The notes: a model not told the origin generated them from the sequence alone. A stretch of DNA of 64,000 bases from Gerris lacustris (GCA_951217055.1 OX578276.1:156687223-156751222), one strand, 5' to 3'; counted from the stretch's first letter, positions 25,245-38,852 are shown. Translations and numbers: made by a program.

Positions 25245-26123
25245 GTACCTAAAAGTTAACTTGAGGTCGTAAACCTCGATAATAATGTACAAGACTTTAT
25301 CTCTTGATTTATTTTTTTTTTTATATAGAGGTGTTAAATACTGAGTTGTTTTCTTAGGGTTTAAATTTAGGATTGATACTGGGGATTGTCCAGTTGGGAA
25401 AATCTTGAAGCATATGAAATTACCCGAGCTAATTAATCTCGAGATATCGGTAATTAATTATTTACATTAAGATTAACTATTTTGTTTTATGTCATTAAGT
25501 TAGTTTTTTTTATAACCATTTTATACTTTCTGGTCTATGTATGACACGATATCTGATTTGATCTTCTAATTAGATTATTAATAATTTGATGTTATTAATT
25601 AGAAATTGTTTATGGGTTCTGGTGTTTATAGTTTGAGTTTATTTAGGATATAGTATAGAGCCATTTACCATATGTTGCTAGGAATGAGATAGATATATAT
25701 GAATATTGTTAATTTATTTAACTTTTGGTTCTTCTATTTGGGGATATAAATTTATATAATATTTATTGGGTTATACTAATGGAAGGTTATGTATTATTAG
25801 TCTAATTATTTATTTGTTATGGTTACTACTATGTTTATAATTATTCTGTTTAATTATAATAATTTATAAATAATAAATACAAATAATATAGAACACTTTA
25901 TTGTTCTCTAGTGGAGAGATAACCTTATGTAGAGCTAAAATGTGAAATCAATAAAATAGATAAATTAATGTACTAAAATATTATTTATGTATTAATATGT
26001 TTTATTCAATTAAGGTATTTTAAATATAATAATAATAATAATAATAAAATAAAAATAAATAAATGAATAAATAAATACAAAATTTTGGCCCAATCGGATA
26101 GTTTTTTATACATAGATATAGAT
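25245..26123. other. No recognisable feature
   Basis: Very AT-rich, with short (AAT)n near 26027-26060. No ORF with family motifs. Confidence 0.45.
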
Positions 26124-26688
26124 ATATTTTTCCATTTTACCCCCCTAAATGCACTCTTAAAGAGCTTTATGCATCGTGAAGGGTTTTCATTTGACATTTG
26201 TACCCCGTACCCCTGTGTACCAAAATCAAAATTTCGAAAATACATGAATTAGTGACCTCCTCTTTTCCCCTTGCTTTGAAGGTCAAGTGTGCAAATTTTA
26301 ATTGAAATCGGAATAAAACGGTAGATTTGAATAAAGAACACACACACACGCGCCCGTTCGCGCGCGCACGCACACACACTTACGTTGACATTTCCTTTTT
26401 ACCCCTCTCCTAAATGAAAATATGACAAAACTGTACATAACAACAATTACTGTACTTTTAAAGAGCTTTTCAACGGTATGCATCATTAAAAGTATTCATT
26501 ACTTTGACATTTGTACCCCGTACCCCTGGGTACAAAAATAAAAATTTCGCAAAATCCTTTCTTAGTGGATGCCTATGATATGAACCGAGTATATCCTCAA
26601 AATTTCAAGTCTCTCGGTTATGCAGATTTTGCTGTGCGTTGATTCTATGTCAGTCAGTCAATCAGGACATTGCCACTTATATTATAGA
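26124..26688 (-). mobile_element. Helitron, 3'-truncated copy
   Basis: The TCTATAATATAAGTGG 5' end lies at 26688, and internal sequence matches 15252-16172 closely (for example the ACACACACACGCGCC patch near 26340 and GTACCCCGTACCCC). The CTAG-hairpin end is missing. It abuts a second Helitron with no base between. Confidence 0.7.
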
Positions 26689-27935
26689 CTAGCTGAATAC
26701 CCGTGCTTCGCTACGGGGTGTTTTATTTTCAATTTAATGGATTTTATAAACTACCATCAAGAAACATTTAAATTATTTTACACAGCGAGAATATCTAGAT
26801 TCTATCCCTCCCCCTTATTTCTATACCCCCTCCCCTTTGATAAGATAATTTGCTAATATCCCAAATTAGTAATTCATTCCGACTAAATTTTTAAAAAGGA
26901 AAAGCAGTGATATTTTCCTTCTGTACCCCCCCCCCCTCCCCGTGTCATTTTACATCCCTTGGTTGAAATTGGAATTATCTTTTATTAATATACATGCTTA
27001 CATCCAAAATAAGAGCTCTTTCTCAAGTATTAACTTCCTAACTTTTGAAGATCGGTCTGGGCTCAATTCCCCTTCTTTTCTTACTCTGTCCTTATGTTCC
27101 CCTTAGGGATAAATTTTTAGAAAATCTCTATTGGCAGATATCAATATAATTTAGAAATTATTATACTACGTATACACTCGTAGATTTTATTTTAGAATTT
27201 TAAAGAAGTGGTCATGATAAAGTTAGCAAAGGTTTAGGCACGGTAAGGCGTGATTTATTAATTATTGCCTTAATATCTAAAAATAAATCTAAATATTTGT
27301 TGACAGTGATTGAAACGTAATTTCTTTAATAGTTCTTCCTACAGAAATTTCCACAAAACATAAAATATGGTCAGTAGTTTCTTCTGCAATTTTGGTTAAA
27401 TACATTTTTTATGAAAAATGAAATAAGTATTTTGAAATCTATTTAGAAGCCCCGTTCTCAGCTCCATATAAAGCTACCAAATCATTTTATATCCTTTATC
27501 ACCGTACATTACAATTTTTGTACATTTATAACGTACATTATAATTACTTTTCTCTTAAAGAGCCTTTCAACGATATGCATCATAAAGGGTACCTATCAAT
27601 TACTTTGACATTTGTACCCCGTACTCCTGTGTACTAACATTTTAACTCCCTTCTAAATGAAAATATGACAAAACTGTACATAACAACAATTACTGTACTT
27701 TTAAAGAGCTTTTCAACGATATGCATCATTAAAAGTATTCATTACTTTGACATTAGTACCCCGTACCCCTGGGTACAAAAATAAATATTTCGCAAAATCC
27801 TTTCTTGGTGGATGCCTATGATATGAACCGAGTATATCCTCAAAATTTCAAGTCTCTCGGTTAAGCAGATTTTGCTGTGCGTTGATTCTATGTCAGTCAG
27901 TCAGTCAATCAGGACATTGCCACTTATATTATAGA
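26689..27935 (-). mobile_element. Non-autonomous Helitron, complete ends, joined to a neighbour
   Basis: On the element strand it begins TCTATAATATAAGTGG (27935) and ends with the CCCCGTAGCGAAGCACGGG hairpin and CTAG at 26689. The left neighbour is the final A of another Helitron, the right neighbour a T, so it inserted at the A/T site created by the earlier copy. The interior contains CT-rich and poly-C sequence near 26920 and two copies of the GTACCCCGTAC module. No coding capacity. Confidence 0.8.
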
Positions 27936-28021
27936 TAACAATAACAATTATATTATCAACATTACATAAGATTCAACAGAAAATTTAAAAACGTAGTATA
28001 TTAAAAGTTCTTTTTATCTTG

Positions 28022-28091
<70 letters not shown>

Positions 28092-31000
28092 GAGTTGTTT
28101 TACAGAAATCAGAAACAAAAATTATTGTAAAAATTATAAATTTTCTTACATATTCTGTCAAAGTTAAGCTATTTTTGGCCTTAAATCCTTACTGTGATCC
28201 ACTAAACCTTCAACAAATGATGTTATATACGTCTACTAATAATAATAAAAGTTTTATTTTGTAACTTTTGATAGTCTTAAACATTTTTGCAGCCCAAGTA
28301 AGAGAAATACAAATATAAGACAGTTAACAGTGGTATATAAAACAATTGCGTAAATGGCACACAGGGGTTTATGGGACCCCAACTCTAATTCTAGTGAATA
28401 CCGAAAGAAAACTGAAACTAATAACATATGTATTGTTATCAGTATTTGCACAGAAAGGTTCAAAGGTAAATTAGAAGGGAGTCTAGGTTTAGAGAAATAC
28501 AAATAAAACAAAAAAAAAAACTTAATTATAGTTTGTATGGGGTCTGTGGGACCCCAATAAGTCGTTCTAGGGTTAACTAAAAACAACACAATTAATTGAA
28601 CATTTACTCAAATCACGGAGCGTTTTAAAACAAAACAAAGAAATATGTAAAAACAGCGGATTGCGAGTCATGTTTTTTATAAACAGTGTTGCAAACTTAA
28701 ATCTTCGTAAAATCTGTTTAAACGCAGTTCTTTTATTAGAATTATGTTGGCTGCACTTAATTTACAGGCACCCTAAAAACCAGGTGGCTTGAAAATTAAA
28801 AGAAAAAAACAGGTTACCACATTTGTGTAAATTGCGCATATTAAATTCTTATCTTGTCTGTATTTTTTTTCTATGTGTGTCAAATAGTTGCGCCAGTGCC
28901 AGTGTTTTAAATTTCAACTCTTTAGCTTAAACGGTTTGGGAGCTGTGATCCAAAGAGCGACGGACAGACAGACACATTACATTACATTCGAGAAGTATCT
29001 ACGAAACCCTAATAAAATTGGTTAAATAAAAAATATAAAATTTTTCCTCATATATACTGAAATTATTGATTCTGCAGAAATTAATTTTATATTTCATTTT
29101 GTTTTCTTACTTAATTCAATTTTTTATTAAGGAGAATAATTTGATTATTTGTGAAAATGCATCAGAGCTTATTTATAAATACCAAGTATAGAGACAGGAG
29201 ACTAACAAGCTTTACAGACAGCTGATTCACTTACTTGATACTAGGTCTAAGTCTTATTCCTGAGAATAAGCTACTCTATTTACTTAATAAATCCCTAATA
29301 AAACTAATTTGGACTCACGGTATTAAGCTCCAGGGCTGCTAAAAACATTATAATTTCTAAAGACTCTAATCCCTAGAATAAGAATAATTACCCGTGTCTC
29401 TACGTTTCCAACCTCAGTCCTCGTGAAGAACCCTTCGTTATCGACCAGGCCAAATTCCGTTTTTCCCTCCATTACTCCCCTTTGGTAATGCTCTTATACA
29501 ATGCACAATGCACAGCTTATTTCGACCCTTGATGGAACTCCGCGCCGACTCAAAGGGTCATTCGGTTTCGTTTAACTTTGTTTGGTTACATGACTACTTT
29601 ATTTATTTCTTTTAATTCGATTTTAAATTAATGAAATTCGATAATGTCTATCAGACCTCATACTTTTTAAATTCATTTAAACTCCCATTATAAAATAACA
29701 GAGGGGCATCCCTTTGTCCTAATAGTTATTTAGTCAAAGTAATTTATATCTATATGAAAATAAAACATAGGGGAGTTACAATCTAAGGAAGTACCTTAAA
29801 AATAGTGAAATAATTTTATTTTTCCTCCTTCTATTCTTCTTTTAATAAACTTCATCCCACCCTTAAAAATTTAATAGATAAAAATGATTTAAAAGTGAGT
29901 TCAAAACGGTTCTTTTTGTGAAGGGGTATATTTATTTTTCGAAATATCTATTATTTTATTTTTTTGCATTCGTATTAATAACTCGGTAAATATGAAAACA
30001 TGGGTGCAGTTTGCTACATTTGAAAAGGGAGTATAATTACTTAAAAAAGTTCTATTTCTTTGACCGAATCTGGCCACCATGTACTCAGGACCATGAAAAT
30101 CTCATTGTCCGGCAAAACTGGCAGGACACGGCCGCTCTATGTCTCTCTGTTTTATTTAACAGCTTCAGGCCAAGCCATGTCCCGCAGACGAACTTAGCCG
30201 ACCGCATGTTCATAAAAAGCAACAAAAAATTGATTATTTATACACAAAATTCTAGTTTTGATGTTAGTCAGTCATCTTTATGCACACCATCTCCTGCGGA
30301 ATAACTTTTATTACATCATAAGTTGGCGCAAGCAATAAGATTTCTAATAATGCAATGGTAAAGTTTGGCTGCTTAGAGAGCAAAATATCTTAAAAGTCAT
30401 ACAAAAATAAAATTGGTCTATTTTTAAAATAGCCTCCATCTTAATTAAAGCATTTTACGGAGCGATGCCTGACGCTGTTTGTTACATCTCTTATACCCAT
30501 AATCCTCTGTTTCATTGAGTCAAATGCGCCAATTAATATTATTCACTGGATTATTACTTCTCTAGTGTCCAGCTCAGTACCGTAAACTAAGCTTATTTTA
30601 GATCCTGTCCAAATATTTACAATAGACGGCAGTTATAGTTTTTTCTCCCGAACTATGCTGAGAAGTCCACAAGACAATTCTTTACGTGCAAATAATAATT
30701 AAAACTTTCAACAACAACGTGTTTTGATTACAGAAGAATAGGAAATGGAAAATATTAGGTGTCCGGTCAGTCAGATTCTTAGATCTTAATCTAATGACAT
30801 TGTCGCATCCACAAATGGCTGCAATGAAATTAATAGTTTATCCGAAACCCTTGGATATATATTTTGAATGTTGTGCCACATGAGCGACTCTGCTAAACTT
30901 AGTTCCTCAACGGTAAGTAAAACAACTTCTTACTTTTATTGTTATTATTATAAATGAAACGACATATCCAGGCCACGAATCATTTTATGAATATTAAATG

Positions 31001-31645
31001 ATTTTTAAAATAACTATAAAAGCAACTACTGCTACTTGGGCACTCCACACGGTATCAGGTATTACCCTGCTTTATTCTGTCTAATAATTAGACCTTAGCT
31101 TATAAGATTATTATTTAAATTAGAAAAGAAGTTCTAGTTATTTTTTGTTGTTGTGGTTGAATAATTACAGCATTTTTGATGAAGTTACTTTTTTATTTTT
31201 ACGTTCCGATCAACAGCCTAGGTTATTACAGGAGGGATGTCTGGCCACGTTACGATTAAATTATTGACGAGAGTAAAGTTATTACTGAAGAATAGCAGGC
31301 AAATAGTAAGGATTTTCTTGTAAACTGTTTTTTATTCCAGTTGACCTCTAGCTCTCGTAGAGACAACATCTATTCGTCGTGTAGTCTTGTGTTTATATTT
31401 TTTCTTAATATCGTATTGCCTTATCTTATTTATTGTTGCTCTACAATAGATATTTTTACTAAGATTATCTTTTATGGTTACTTTTTTTTTTTTCTTCTTC
31501 TTCTTCTTCTTTTCTACCTTTTATATTAAATTCAGTGATTTAAAAAATATTAATTACTAATTATACTTAATCATTTAATTGCGTTTTGTTTTTATGGTGA
31601 TTTAAAATTAATTAATTTTAATTACTTAACTACCGTTAAGAATTA
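27936..31645. other. Long non-coding stretch
   Basis: Contains a (TA)n array at about 28025-28088, one piggyBac-like terminus (CGTTCTAGGGTTAA on the plus strand near 28564-28577, partner not found), and a decayed MITE end with ACGGACAGACAGACAC and CGAAACCCTAA at 28960-29012. A TTC-rich run lies at 31490-31512. The 97-codon ORF at 30011-30304 has no recognised motif. I see no exon, promoter or RNA gene. Confidence 0.4.
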
Positions 31646-32636
31646 ATGAATTGTAACATCTGTAAATTAGACTTTGCGGAAAAAGACTTGATTCTGTGTA
31701 ACAAGTGTGAACTTATCTGTCATTACTCCTGCCACGGATTTGAGAGAAACGGAATTACCTCAAGATAGGAGGTCTCGCTTGATCTGTCCTGAGTGTAAGT
31801 TTAAGGGTAGTAATACTATGTCTCATAAAACACCTGCTACAGTGACAGAAGCAGAAGCTTTGACGCTAAAAAATATTGAAGCTCTCTTCCCTAAATACCA
31901 AGCCCCTCTGATTAAATCAATCAGTGAATTAGATGAAACCTTGCAGAGTTTAAAGGCTTGCATAGAATCTACAGCAGAAAGGTGTTCAGTCTTGGAAACT
32001 GATGTTTCAAATATTAATACTAAGATATGCCAATTAGAAGCGGGTCTGAGTGGGCTTAGTGCCGAAACTTCAACTCTAACAACAAATATTAACTTTCTAG
32101 CTGCTGAAAATAATAAACTTAAAAGAGAAACCGAAAATTTGCAGCAATATACACGTAGAGAGAACATCACTTTAAACGGTAAACTTGAAACGTATAATGA
32201 AGATGTTTTTGAAGTATTAAAAGTTTTATCGTCTATCATGGGATTTACTTTGGACCCTGCTACAAGTATAAGTGTGGCCCACCGGCTCCCATCAAGAAAC
32301 CAACGAGTAATCCGTCCTATAGTTTACAGGTTTAATCAACGCTGGGTTCCGAACAGCTCGATAGGTAATTTTAGAGCCCATGCGAAGAAAGTAGACGATC
32401 TGCCAGGGATTCCGCTTAATAAAATTGAAAGCTTCGCTTCCACCGAAGGACGTATAACAGTTAGGGATCACTCTACCAGGTATATCTTAGATCTATGTAC
32501 AGATACTAAAATAGAAGCTGGGAAGAAAGGGTATGCTACAAATAAAATTTGGGCCCTAAACAATTGTGTCATAGTAAAAAAATCGCCTACTGAATTAATT
32601 AAAATATTTTCTAAAGAAGATTTTCGTAAATTATAA
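31646..32636 (+). pseudogene. LINE ORF1: PHD-like zinc finger and coiled coil, one frameshift
   Basis: An ATG at 31646 opens a Cys/His-rich finger (CNIC, ILCNKC, CHYSCHGF) that runs to a TAG at about 31766. The next frame (from 31707, to 32636) carries its last zinc ligands (LICPEC), then a coiled coil at about residues 60-150 of the 309-codon piece, then an RRM-like C-terminal half with SVAHRLPS and a KEDFRKL end. The break is one frameshift around 31745-31765. Such proteins bind LINE RNA. The finger is probably chromatin- or nucleic-acid-binding by family analogy. Confidence 0.75.
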
Positions 32637-32748
32637 TTATTATTAAGTTAATATATTCCAATATTAAATTAATTTCCAATATATTATTAAGTCATATCAG
32701 TTTATATATTAACCTGTTTTTATTATTTCTGTTTTCTGTTATAATCTT

Positions 32749-35700
32749 ATGATTAATAATACATCATTAATATTAGATTCGTTAAACAATGATGAAATCA
32801 ATGACAACAAAACAATTGTAATCAATGATGCTGAAGTAATTAATCAATTTTTGTGTAATAAACAATCAAGTATATCAATATCAAATACTAATATCAGAAG
32901 TGCAAATAAAAATGTTGATGAGTTTACATTATTTGTTGATAAATTTGTTAATAATATTGACATAATAGTACTTAGTGAAGCATGGTTGGATGAATCAGTG
33001 GGCTATGATATCGATGGTTACCTTAAGTTTATTAAATGTAATATGTAAAATAAGTGTGATGCACTGATTATAGGTAAACTTCTTTCTTACGATATTCAAG
33101 GTGCCAATTCTTTGCATTTAGAGATAAAAGGCAAACATTTTCCTGAGCAGTTCATGTTGACGGCTGTCTATAGATATCCTAATCTAGATGAGTACGAATT
33201 TATAGAAAATCTGGAAAATTATCTTTGCTCGCTTCAAAATATAATTATAAAAAACCATGTTCTAGCGGGTGACATTAACCTGCAGATTTTACAAAAAGAC
33301 ATTGATAACAATGGTAATTTATATTTAGATGCACTGCATGAATATGGTTTTACGAAATATCTATTAGTAGCTACCAGAGTTACTGATACAAAGAAATCGT
33401 GCCTGGATCATATATTTGCTCGTTTAGATGTGGGTTTGAATACAGCCGTGTACACATCAGCTATCACGGATCATTTTATTACTCTCGGTAAAATATATAT
33501 AAGCTCAATTCAAATCACAGCGTAATGTCACCCTCTAAGAAATATGATACGATCGATAAATATAAATTAAATTATGAAAAACTGGAGAATGCTCTGCTGA
33601 TATCGAATTGGCAGCACATTTATGATACGCACTCTGCAAGTAAGGCTTTTTTAGAATTTTATACCTTACTTAAAACAGCCGTTACCAATTCTCTAATTAA
33701 AAGTAATATTAAAGTATCATCTAAATTTAAAAAACTCAAACCGTGGAGCTCTAATGGCCTAATAATTTCTATTCGTAGGCTAGATGCTATGGCTAGAAGG
33801 CTAAAGAAAGAACCTTTTAACACAGCATTAAATAATAAATTTAGAATGTACAGAAATTTGTTAACTAAAATAATCCGCGAAAGTAAAGTCATGTATTATA
33901 GGTCTGAGCTTGACAAATATAAATATAGTCCAAAAGAGTATTGGAATGTTATCAAACAGATAAGTGGGTCTCTGAAATCTAAATCCCATATTATAGGTGA
34001 ACTTATAGACAGGGATACAAATACAATACTTACAGAAAATAAATTAATAGCCGAAGAATTTAACAGACATTTTTGTAACGTAGGTAAGGTGGGAACGGTA
34101 GACTTGGGGGGTGGGGGTGGGGTCCGCGGAGGTTCTTCCTTAGCGGACCCAACTTCTACTTTGCTCTCTACCGTGCCCTCCTCTTCTTTCTTTTTTACAC
34201 CAATCTCAGAGGATGAATTATTTTAAAAATCTTTAACACTGAAATCAAATGCATCTCCAGGTCATGATAATGTTCCAACGTCCCTTTTAAAAAAATATAC
34301 ACATATTTTTAGTGGGCCGCTATCACATGTATTTAATTTATGTTTTGAACAAGGAATATTCCCTAGTGAAATGAAGCAGGCTATAGTTGTTCCGCTTTAT
34401 AAGGGTAGTGACAAGCTGGATCCCAGTAATTATAGACCTATTTCCCTGTTGCCTTCTCTTGCTAAAATATTTGAAAAGTGTGTCAAGGACCGTATATTAA
34501 GCTATCTGGAAAACATAAATTTTCTGTCACCTCACCAGTATGGTTTTAGGAGTCAGTTAAGCACGGATAAAGTGCTTTATGAAGTCACAAAGCAAATTGC
34601 GTGTAATTTTAGTAATTCAATTAAGACTGTGGGTATATTTTTGGATATTCGTAAAGCTTTCGATACTGTAAACCATGCGCTATTGTTAAAAAAGATGTAT
34701 AACATAGGTTTCAGGAGAATAACGTTTAAATTTTTTAAATCGTATTTGAGTGACAGAGGGCAGAGGGTTAAGGTCAATGATATTTTGAGCGACTCTAAAT
34801 ATCTTGATGCTGGAGTACCTCAAGGTACGGTTTTGGATCCGATTCTGTTTCTTATCTTTATTAATGACCTGTTACATACGCCACAGATCGGTTTAGATGG
34901 AAATATAAGAGCATTTGCAGACGATACTTCTATAACTTTCGAAGGTAAAACTTGGAAAGAAGCTTTTACTAAGGCTTATTCTGGGCTAAAAATTATCAGT
35001 ACGTGGTTTATAAATAATAAGTTAACGCTGAACTACCTAAAAACGACTTACTTAACTTTTTCACCTACAATAGCGGGACAACCTGACCCTAATATTTTCT
35101 ATCTTAGATTACACAAACCTGACTGCTTACAAGACAATACGTGTAGTTGTATACTGAAACGTTCTACCGAGACAAAATATTTAGGATTATTACTAGATTC
35201 ACACTTAAGATGGGATAAACACGCTAACTACCTGACTGGAAAACTCAGACGGACAATTTATCAGTTTGTTAGGCTCAGACATGTGATGCCTTTTGAAAGA
35301 TCTCACCATGATTTTTAAGTCTCTTATTCAGTCTGTCATAAATGACGGCTTACGTATATGGGGTGGACTTTCACCCACTATTGCTCAACCCTTAACTCTA
35401 TATTGCATAAAAGATTAATAAAAATATGCTTGAAAAAACCAATGAGGTATCCTTCTCGCTTAATCTATAAAGAGTCTGGTATCCTTCCTATTAATGTTAT
35501 GTATCGATTCATAGTTGCTACTCACGTTCATTCCAACCTAACTAGCTATCCACAGGTAGAGAGTGTCTATAGAACCAGGAGATCAGAATGGTGTCCTCTT
35601 ATAGAACCACACTGCAAGTCTGCAGCTGCCTACAGACATTCTTACTTTTCTGCTCCAGTAATATATAATAATTTACCACTGGAAATTAAATTAAATGCTA

Positions 35701-35753
35701 GTTTTCACATATTTAAAGATAGGCTTATGAAATACTTTTTGCTTACTATTTAA
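32749..35753 (+). pseudogene. LINE ORF2: endonuclease and reverse transcriptase, several breaks
   Basis: The endonuclease (32749-33525) shows IRSANKN, LSEAWL, AGDINL, CLDHIF and SAITDHF, the apurinic-type catalytic series, but has an in-frame stop at about 33046. The linker (33525-34226) ends at a TAA in SEDELF. Reverse transcriptase (34230-35318) has NYRPISLLPSLAKIFEK, FLDIRKAFDTVNH, GVPQGTVLDPILFLIFINDL and FADDTS. A further stop or frameshift near 35318 separates the C-terminal domain (35358-35753). At least four lesions make it inactive. The protein would nick target DNA and prime cDNA synthesis in the nucleus. Confidence 0.88.
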
Positions 35754-35760
35754 ATAATTA

Positions 35761-36236
35761 AAGAGGGGGGAAGAGAAATAAATGATTGAATAAATAATAA
35801 TAAGAAAATAAATAAATGTATATAAAGAAATAGATATATGAGTATGAATGTGTGTGCTTATGTATGCACATCACATGTGTAGGTTTATTTATTATTTATT
35901 TTTTTTTTATTTTTTTTTTTTTTTGTTTTTTTCTCATCATAAATAAAAGCACATATAATGATATTAGTATTCAAATAGCCTTATCTTTTAATTCCGTCTT
36001 CAATTAAATCATATTATTATTGTATTATTTTAAAGTTATATTATTATTTTATTTTAATTCATTTTTATTTCTTTTCTTTTACTTTCTTTTCTTTTCTTTT
36101 CTTTTCTTTTCTTTTTTCTTTTTTTTAAAATTTTATTTTTATTATTATTATTTTTTTTTTATTTATTTATATTGTTATTTTCAACTGTAAGTATTTTGGT
36201 GACGGCAAAATTAAAATTAAAATTAAAAATTAAAAT
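35761..36236. other. Simple-sequence stretch
   Basis: AATA-rich tail, poly-T and (TTTTC)n around 36074-36115, then an AAATTA-rich run that abuts the Penelope fragment. No gene. Confidence 0.6.
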
Positions 36237-36240
36237 TAAA

Positions 36241-36558
36241 TAGTCTACGAGGTACCTTGTCAAGATTGCCCAGGAGTCTACATCGGTGAAACCAGGCAAA
36301 CTTGGGGAAACAGGAGGAAGCAGCATGAAAATAACGTGAAAGCGAACGACGACAAAACAGCGCTCGCGGTCCATTCCAAACAAATGAACCACAAATTTAA
36401 TTTTGCCGACACCAAAATACTTACAGTTGAAAATAACAATAAAAAAAGATAAATTTTAGAGGCATTGCATATTTCCAAGAATGAACTTAACATTAATTTC
36501 AAAAAAGACTGCAGGGAGTTAAACAAGCACTACGCTGGAATTCTACAACAAATTAAAT
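36241..36558 (+). pseudogene. GIY-YIG endonuclease fragment of Penelope-like element
   Basis: The plus-strand reading starts VVYEVPCQDCPGVYIGETRQ, the GIY-YIG core (VVY...YIG), with the following Arg and His (NRRKQHE). It continues to a KKDCRELNKHYAGIL end matching the other Penelope copies in this window. One in-frame TAA (near 36450) lies in the middle. The reverse transcriptase is absent. GIY-YIG domains in these elements are thought to cut the target for insertion. Confidence 0.8.
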
Positions 36559-37326
36559 AAATTAGGTGGAATAATAACTATTACGTAGATACAACATAGA
36601 GAGTGGTTTTAGGTATTAGAATGCAATTTTTAGTTTTTGTTGCTATCATTTAATTAATGATTTACAGTAATACTTTTGATTAATTAGTCATTTTATTTGT
36701 TAATTCAATTTTTGCATTGTTAAAAATTTTAATTGGAATAAGGTTACCTTTTTATGTGATTTAAGTCTAACCTCTACTAAACCAGGCAATACAATAGACA
36801 CTGACCACTCAAACTAATCTGGATTAGTGCATAAGTTTAAGTATTGCTCAGTGAAAGATAAGTTGAAGTGATAAAGGAGTAGAAAGAAAAAAATATATAT
36901 TTTTTAATTAAATATGAGAAACTTGTGTACATTAAAATAATGGATTTATTAATTTTAAACTAATAGTGCAATAAACAGAAACTGCTTTCAGTAAGTACCT
37001 ACAAATCTAAATATTAAATTAAGATTACAATTGGTTGGTTTAATAACTCACATGAACTGTGACAAAATTAATAATTTAGGATTTTCTATTTTTAGGCTAA
37101 ATGACGAGAATCACTATGATTCAATTATACTACTTTTCAACATCCAAACCGATTTTAAAATAATAATAATCATCATGATGTAATCTTCTAGACAGTCAGG
37201 TTAGTGAGGTTTAAAATTTCTAAATAGTGTTTTTTAAAAAATATATAAATGTAATTGTTAATGTTATGTATAGTAATTTTAATTATGTGTCCGATTGTTA
37301 ATATTAGAATAAATTATGTTTTTAGC

Positions 37327-37360
37327 TTGAGAATGATCCAAGGAGGGATCGAAATATTGC
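37327..37360 (+). ncRNA. Hammerhead-like stem-GAAA motif, PLE4
   Basis: TTGAGAAT precedes a perfect 5-bp stem (GATCC/GGATC), then GAAATATTGC. It occupies the same place, relative to the 3' end, as the motifs in the other three Penelope copies. Penelope elements are known to carry hammerhead ribozymes. Here the first core box deviates from CUGANGA, so self-cleavage is doubtful. Confidence 0.45.
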
Positions 37361-37522
37361 AAAAGTGAGACTTTTATTCCTTTGTTTGACCCAACTTCTA
37401 AAGTATATATATATATATATATTTTTTATTTTTATTATTTTTTTTTTTTTATTATTTTTTTTTTATTTTTTATTTTTTTTTATTTTTATTTTTATTATTT
37501 TTATTTTATTTTTTTTTTTTTT

Positions 37523-37672
37523 CATAAAAAATGTACAAGGCTCAACGGCCACTCCCGCGCACGAGTGTCTCATGCGGGGGTGCACCATCTTAATTTCAAA
37601 ATACATATTTAATTCAAAATAATATAATATTTTTGTAAAGGAGAAATGTTTTACTTTATGGTGGAATAAAGA

Positions 37673-37717
<45 letters not shown>
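37523..37717 (+). mobile_element. 3' end of a CR1-like LINE with (ATT)n tail
   Basis: Non-coding sequence ends TTTATGGTGGAATAAAGAATTATT and continues as (ATT)n. The last part resembles the 3' end of the LINE at 42635-44153 (ATGGTGGAAATAAAGATT then TTTA repeats). A microsatellite 3' end is usual for CR1-group LINEs. The next repeat begins directly after the array. Confidence 0.5.
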
Positions 37718-37718
<1 letters not shown>

Positions 37719-38424
37719 GGGTCCGTAGGCAAAACCAAGGACCCTTATATTTTCCTGCGTGTGTCTGTCCGTCCGTCCTCTCGCGTGCTCTCACGGCTAC
37801 ACCTGTCGTCCGATCACTTTGAAAGTTGGCATATGTATGTGTCTTGTACCTGCCCACAAATTTTAAAAATATAGCGACTTACAAAAAAAAATAATTAGGG
37901 TAAAACAACTTAAGGCTTACATTTTTTTTTCGACACCTTGAGGGGTATCATATGAAAAGGTACGTCGAGCTGATTACAAAAATATATAATTCTTTGGTCA
38001 TAACTTTAATAGGGCGAGCGTAGGCGAGTTTGAAGCGGGTTTGAAACGTGTCCCCCCCCCCCTCTATCCCGCTTATGTGAAGTGCAAAAAATCTGAAAAA
38101 AATTCCTGGACATTCTTCGACCAAAAGTAAAGATACCACTTTTTGGAAATTTCGAAAAAAATATTATTTTATTTTTTATTGAAAAAATACGTTTTTTTTA
38201 TAATTATGGTCTTTTCGATGTATTTATATGGTTGCAGTCCGGTTCAGTGGCAAAAAAAAATACTTTATCAGAGTGTGTTTTGAGAAAAACAGACCCTTAG
38301 AATGGTTCAAAGAAAGCTTTTTAGCATTTTAAAAAAACACTATGTTTATACACTTTACAGTTAAACACTATATAGTGTGGCCTACGGACCCTCGCTGTGT
38401 GCTGACTAGCACACACTTGACCTG
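37718..38424 (-). mobile_element. GGGTCCGTAGGC-ended repeat, copy B, uninterrupted
   Basis: About 707 bp, inverted relative to copies A and C. It begins AGGGTCCGTAGGC and ends with GCCTACGGACCCTCGC plus the GTGTGCT...AGCACAC hairpin. It has a CCCCCCCCCC run at 38052-38061 where copy C has a G run on the opposite strand, so the homopolymer is an inherited part of the family. No ORF. Confidence 0.8.
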
Positions 38425-38852
38425 TTTATTTTATTTAGTATTAACATACAATGTTTATCTTTTCAATAGGGGAGAGGGTGGGATGAAGGCACTTTGAATT
38501 TAGCAACTTTTCCCTGCAGCTTGTTTTCCCAGGTGGAAACTTGATTTGCTTGTTAAATCTGTTTAACGATTGAAGACACACAGTAATGAATTCTAGACAG
38601 AATTTTTCTGAAAGCGATTCTTATAAAAATAATATACTACTTTTAAAGGCAACTTAACGAGAGTCTGAAGTTTAATTAAAGTTGAAATATTATCACAATT
38701 TATTAGAATAAAACTTTGTTAATGAATTATTTCTTCCTCACGCTTAGTTCTTTTAGTCTTTCCAGAGTCTGTGTAACGTTATTTAATCTAGCTTCTTCCC
38801 ATATACTCTAATCTTTTATTGTAAAAATCAACTTACTGTACAATAGATAACG
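38425..38852. other. No recognisable feature
   Basis: Ordinary AT-rich sequence without ORFs or repeats shared elsewhere in the window. Confidence 0.5.

Larger units (their letters stand above)
31646..35760 (+). mobile_element. CR1/Daphne-like LINE, nearly full length, inactivated
   Basis: ORF1 with a PHD-like zinc finger and coiled coil is followed about 110 bp later by ORF2 with endonuclease and reverse transcriptase. The 3' end after 35753 is short and runs into AATA-rich sequence. Both ORFs carry frameshifts or stops. The 5' boundary is uncertain; an AT-rich leader precedes 31646. No target duplication was identified. Clade assignment rests on the PHD-type ORF1 plus the endonuclease and RT motif style and is approximate. 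Confidence 0.8.
36241..37400 (+). mobile_element. Penelope-like element, 5'-truncated copy (PLE4)
   Basis: Only the GIY-YIG domain and the 3' untranslated region remain, ending near 37400 just before a short (TA)n. It carries the family's stem-plus-GAAA motif at 37327-37360. The 5' end abuts an AAATTA-rich run. Confidence 0.75.

Noticed and set aside
30011..30304. 97-codon ORF
   Set aside because: No motif, no neighbouring coding signal, no splice context that I could defend.
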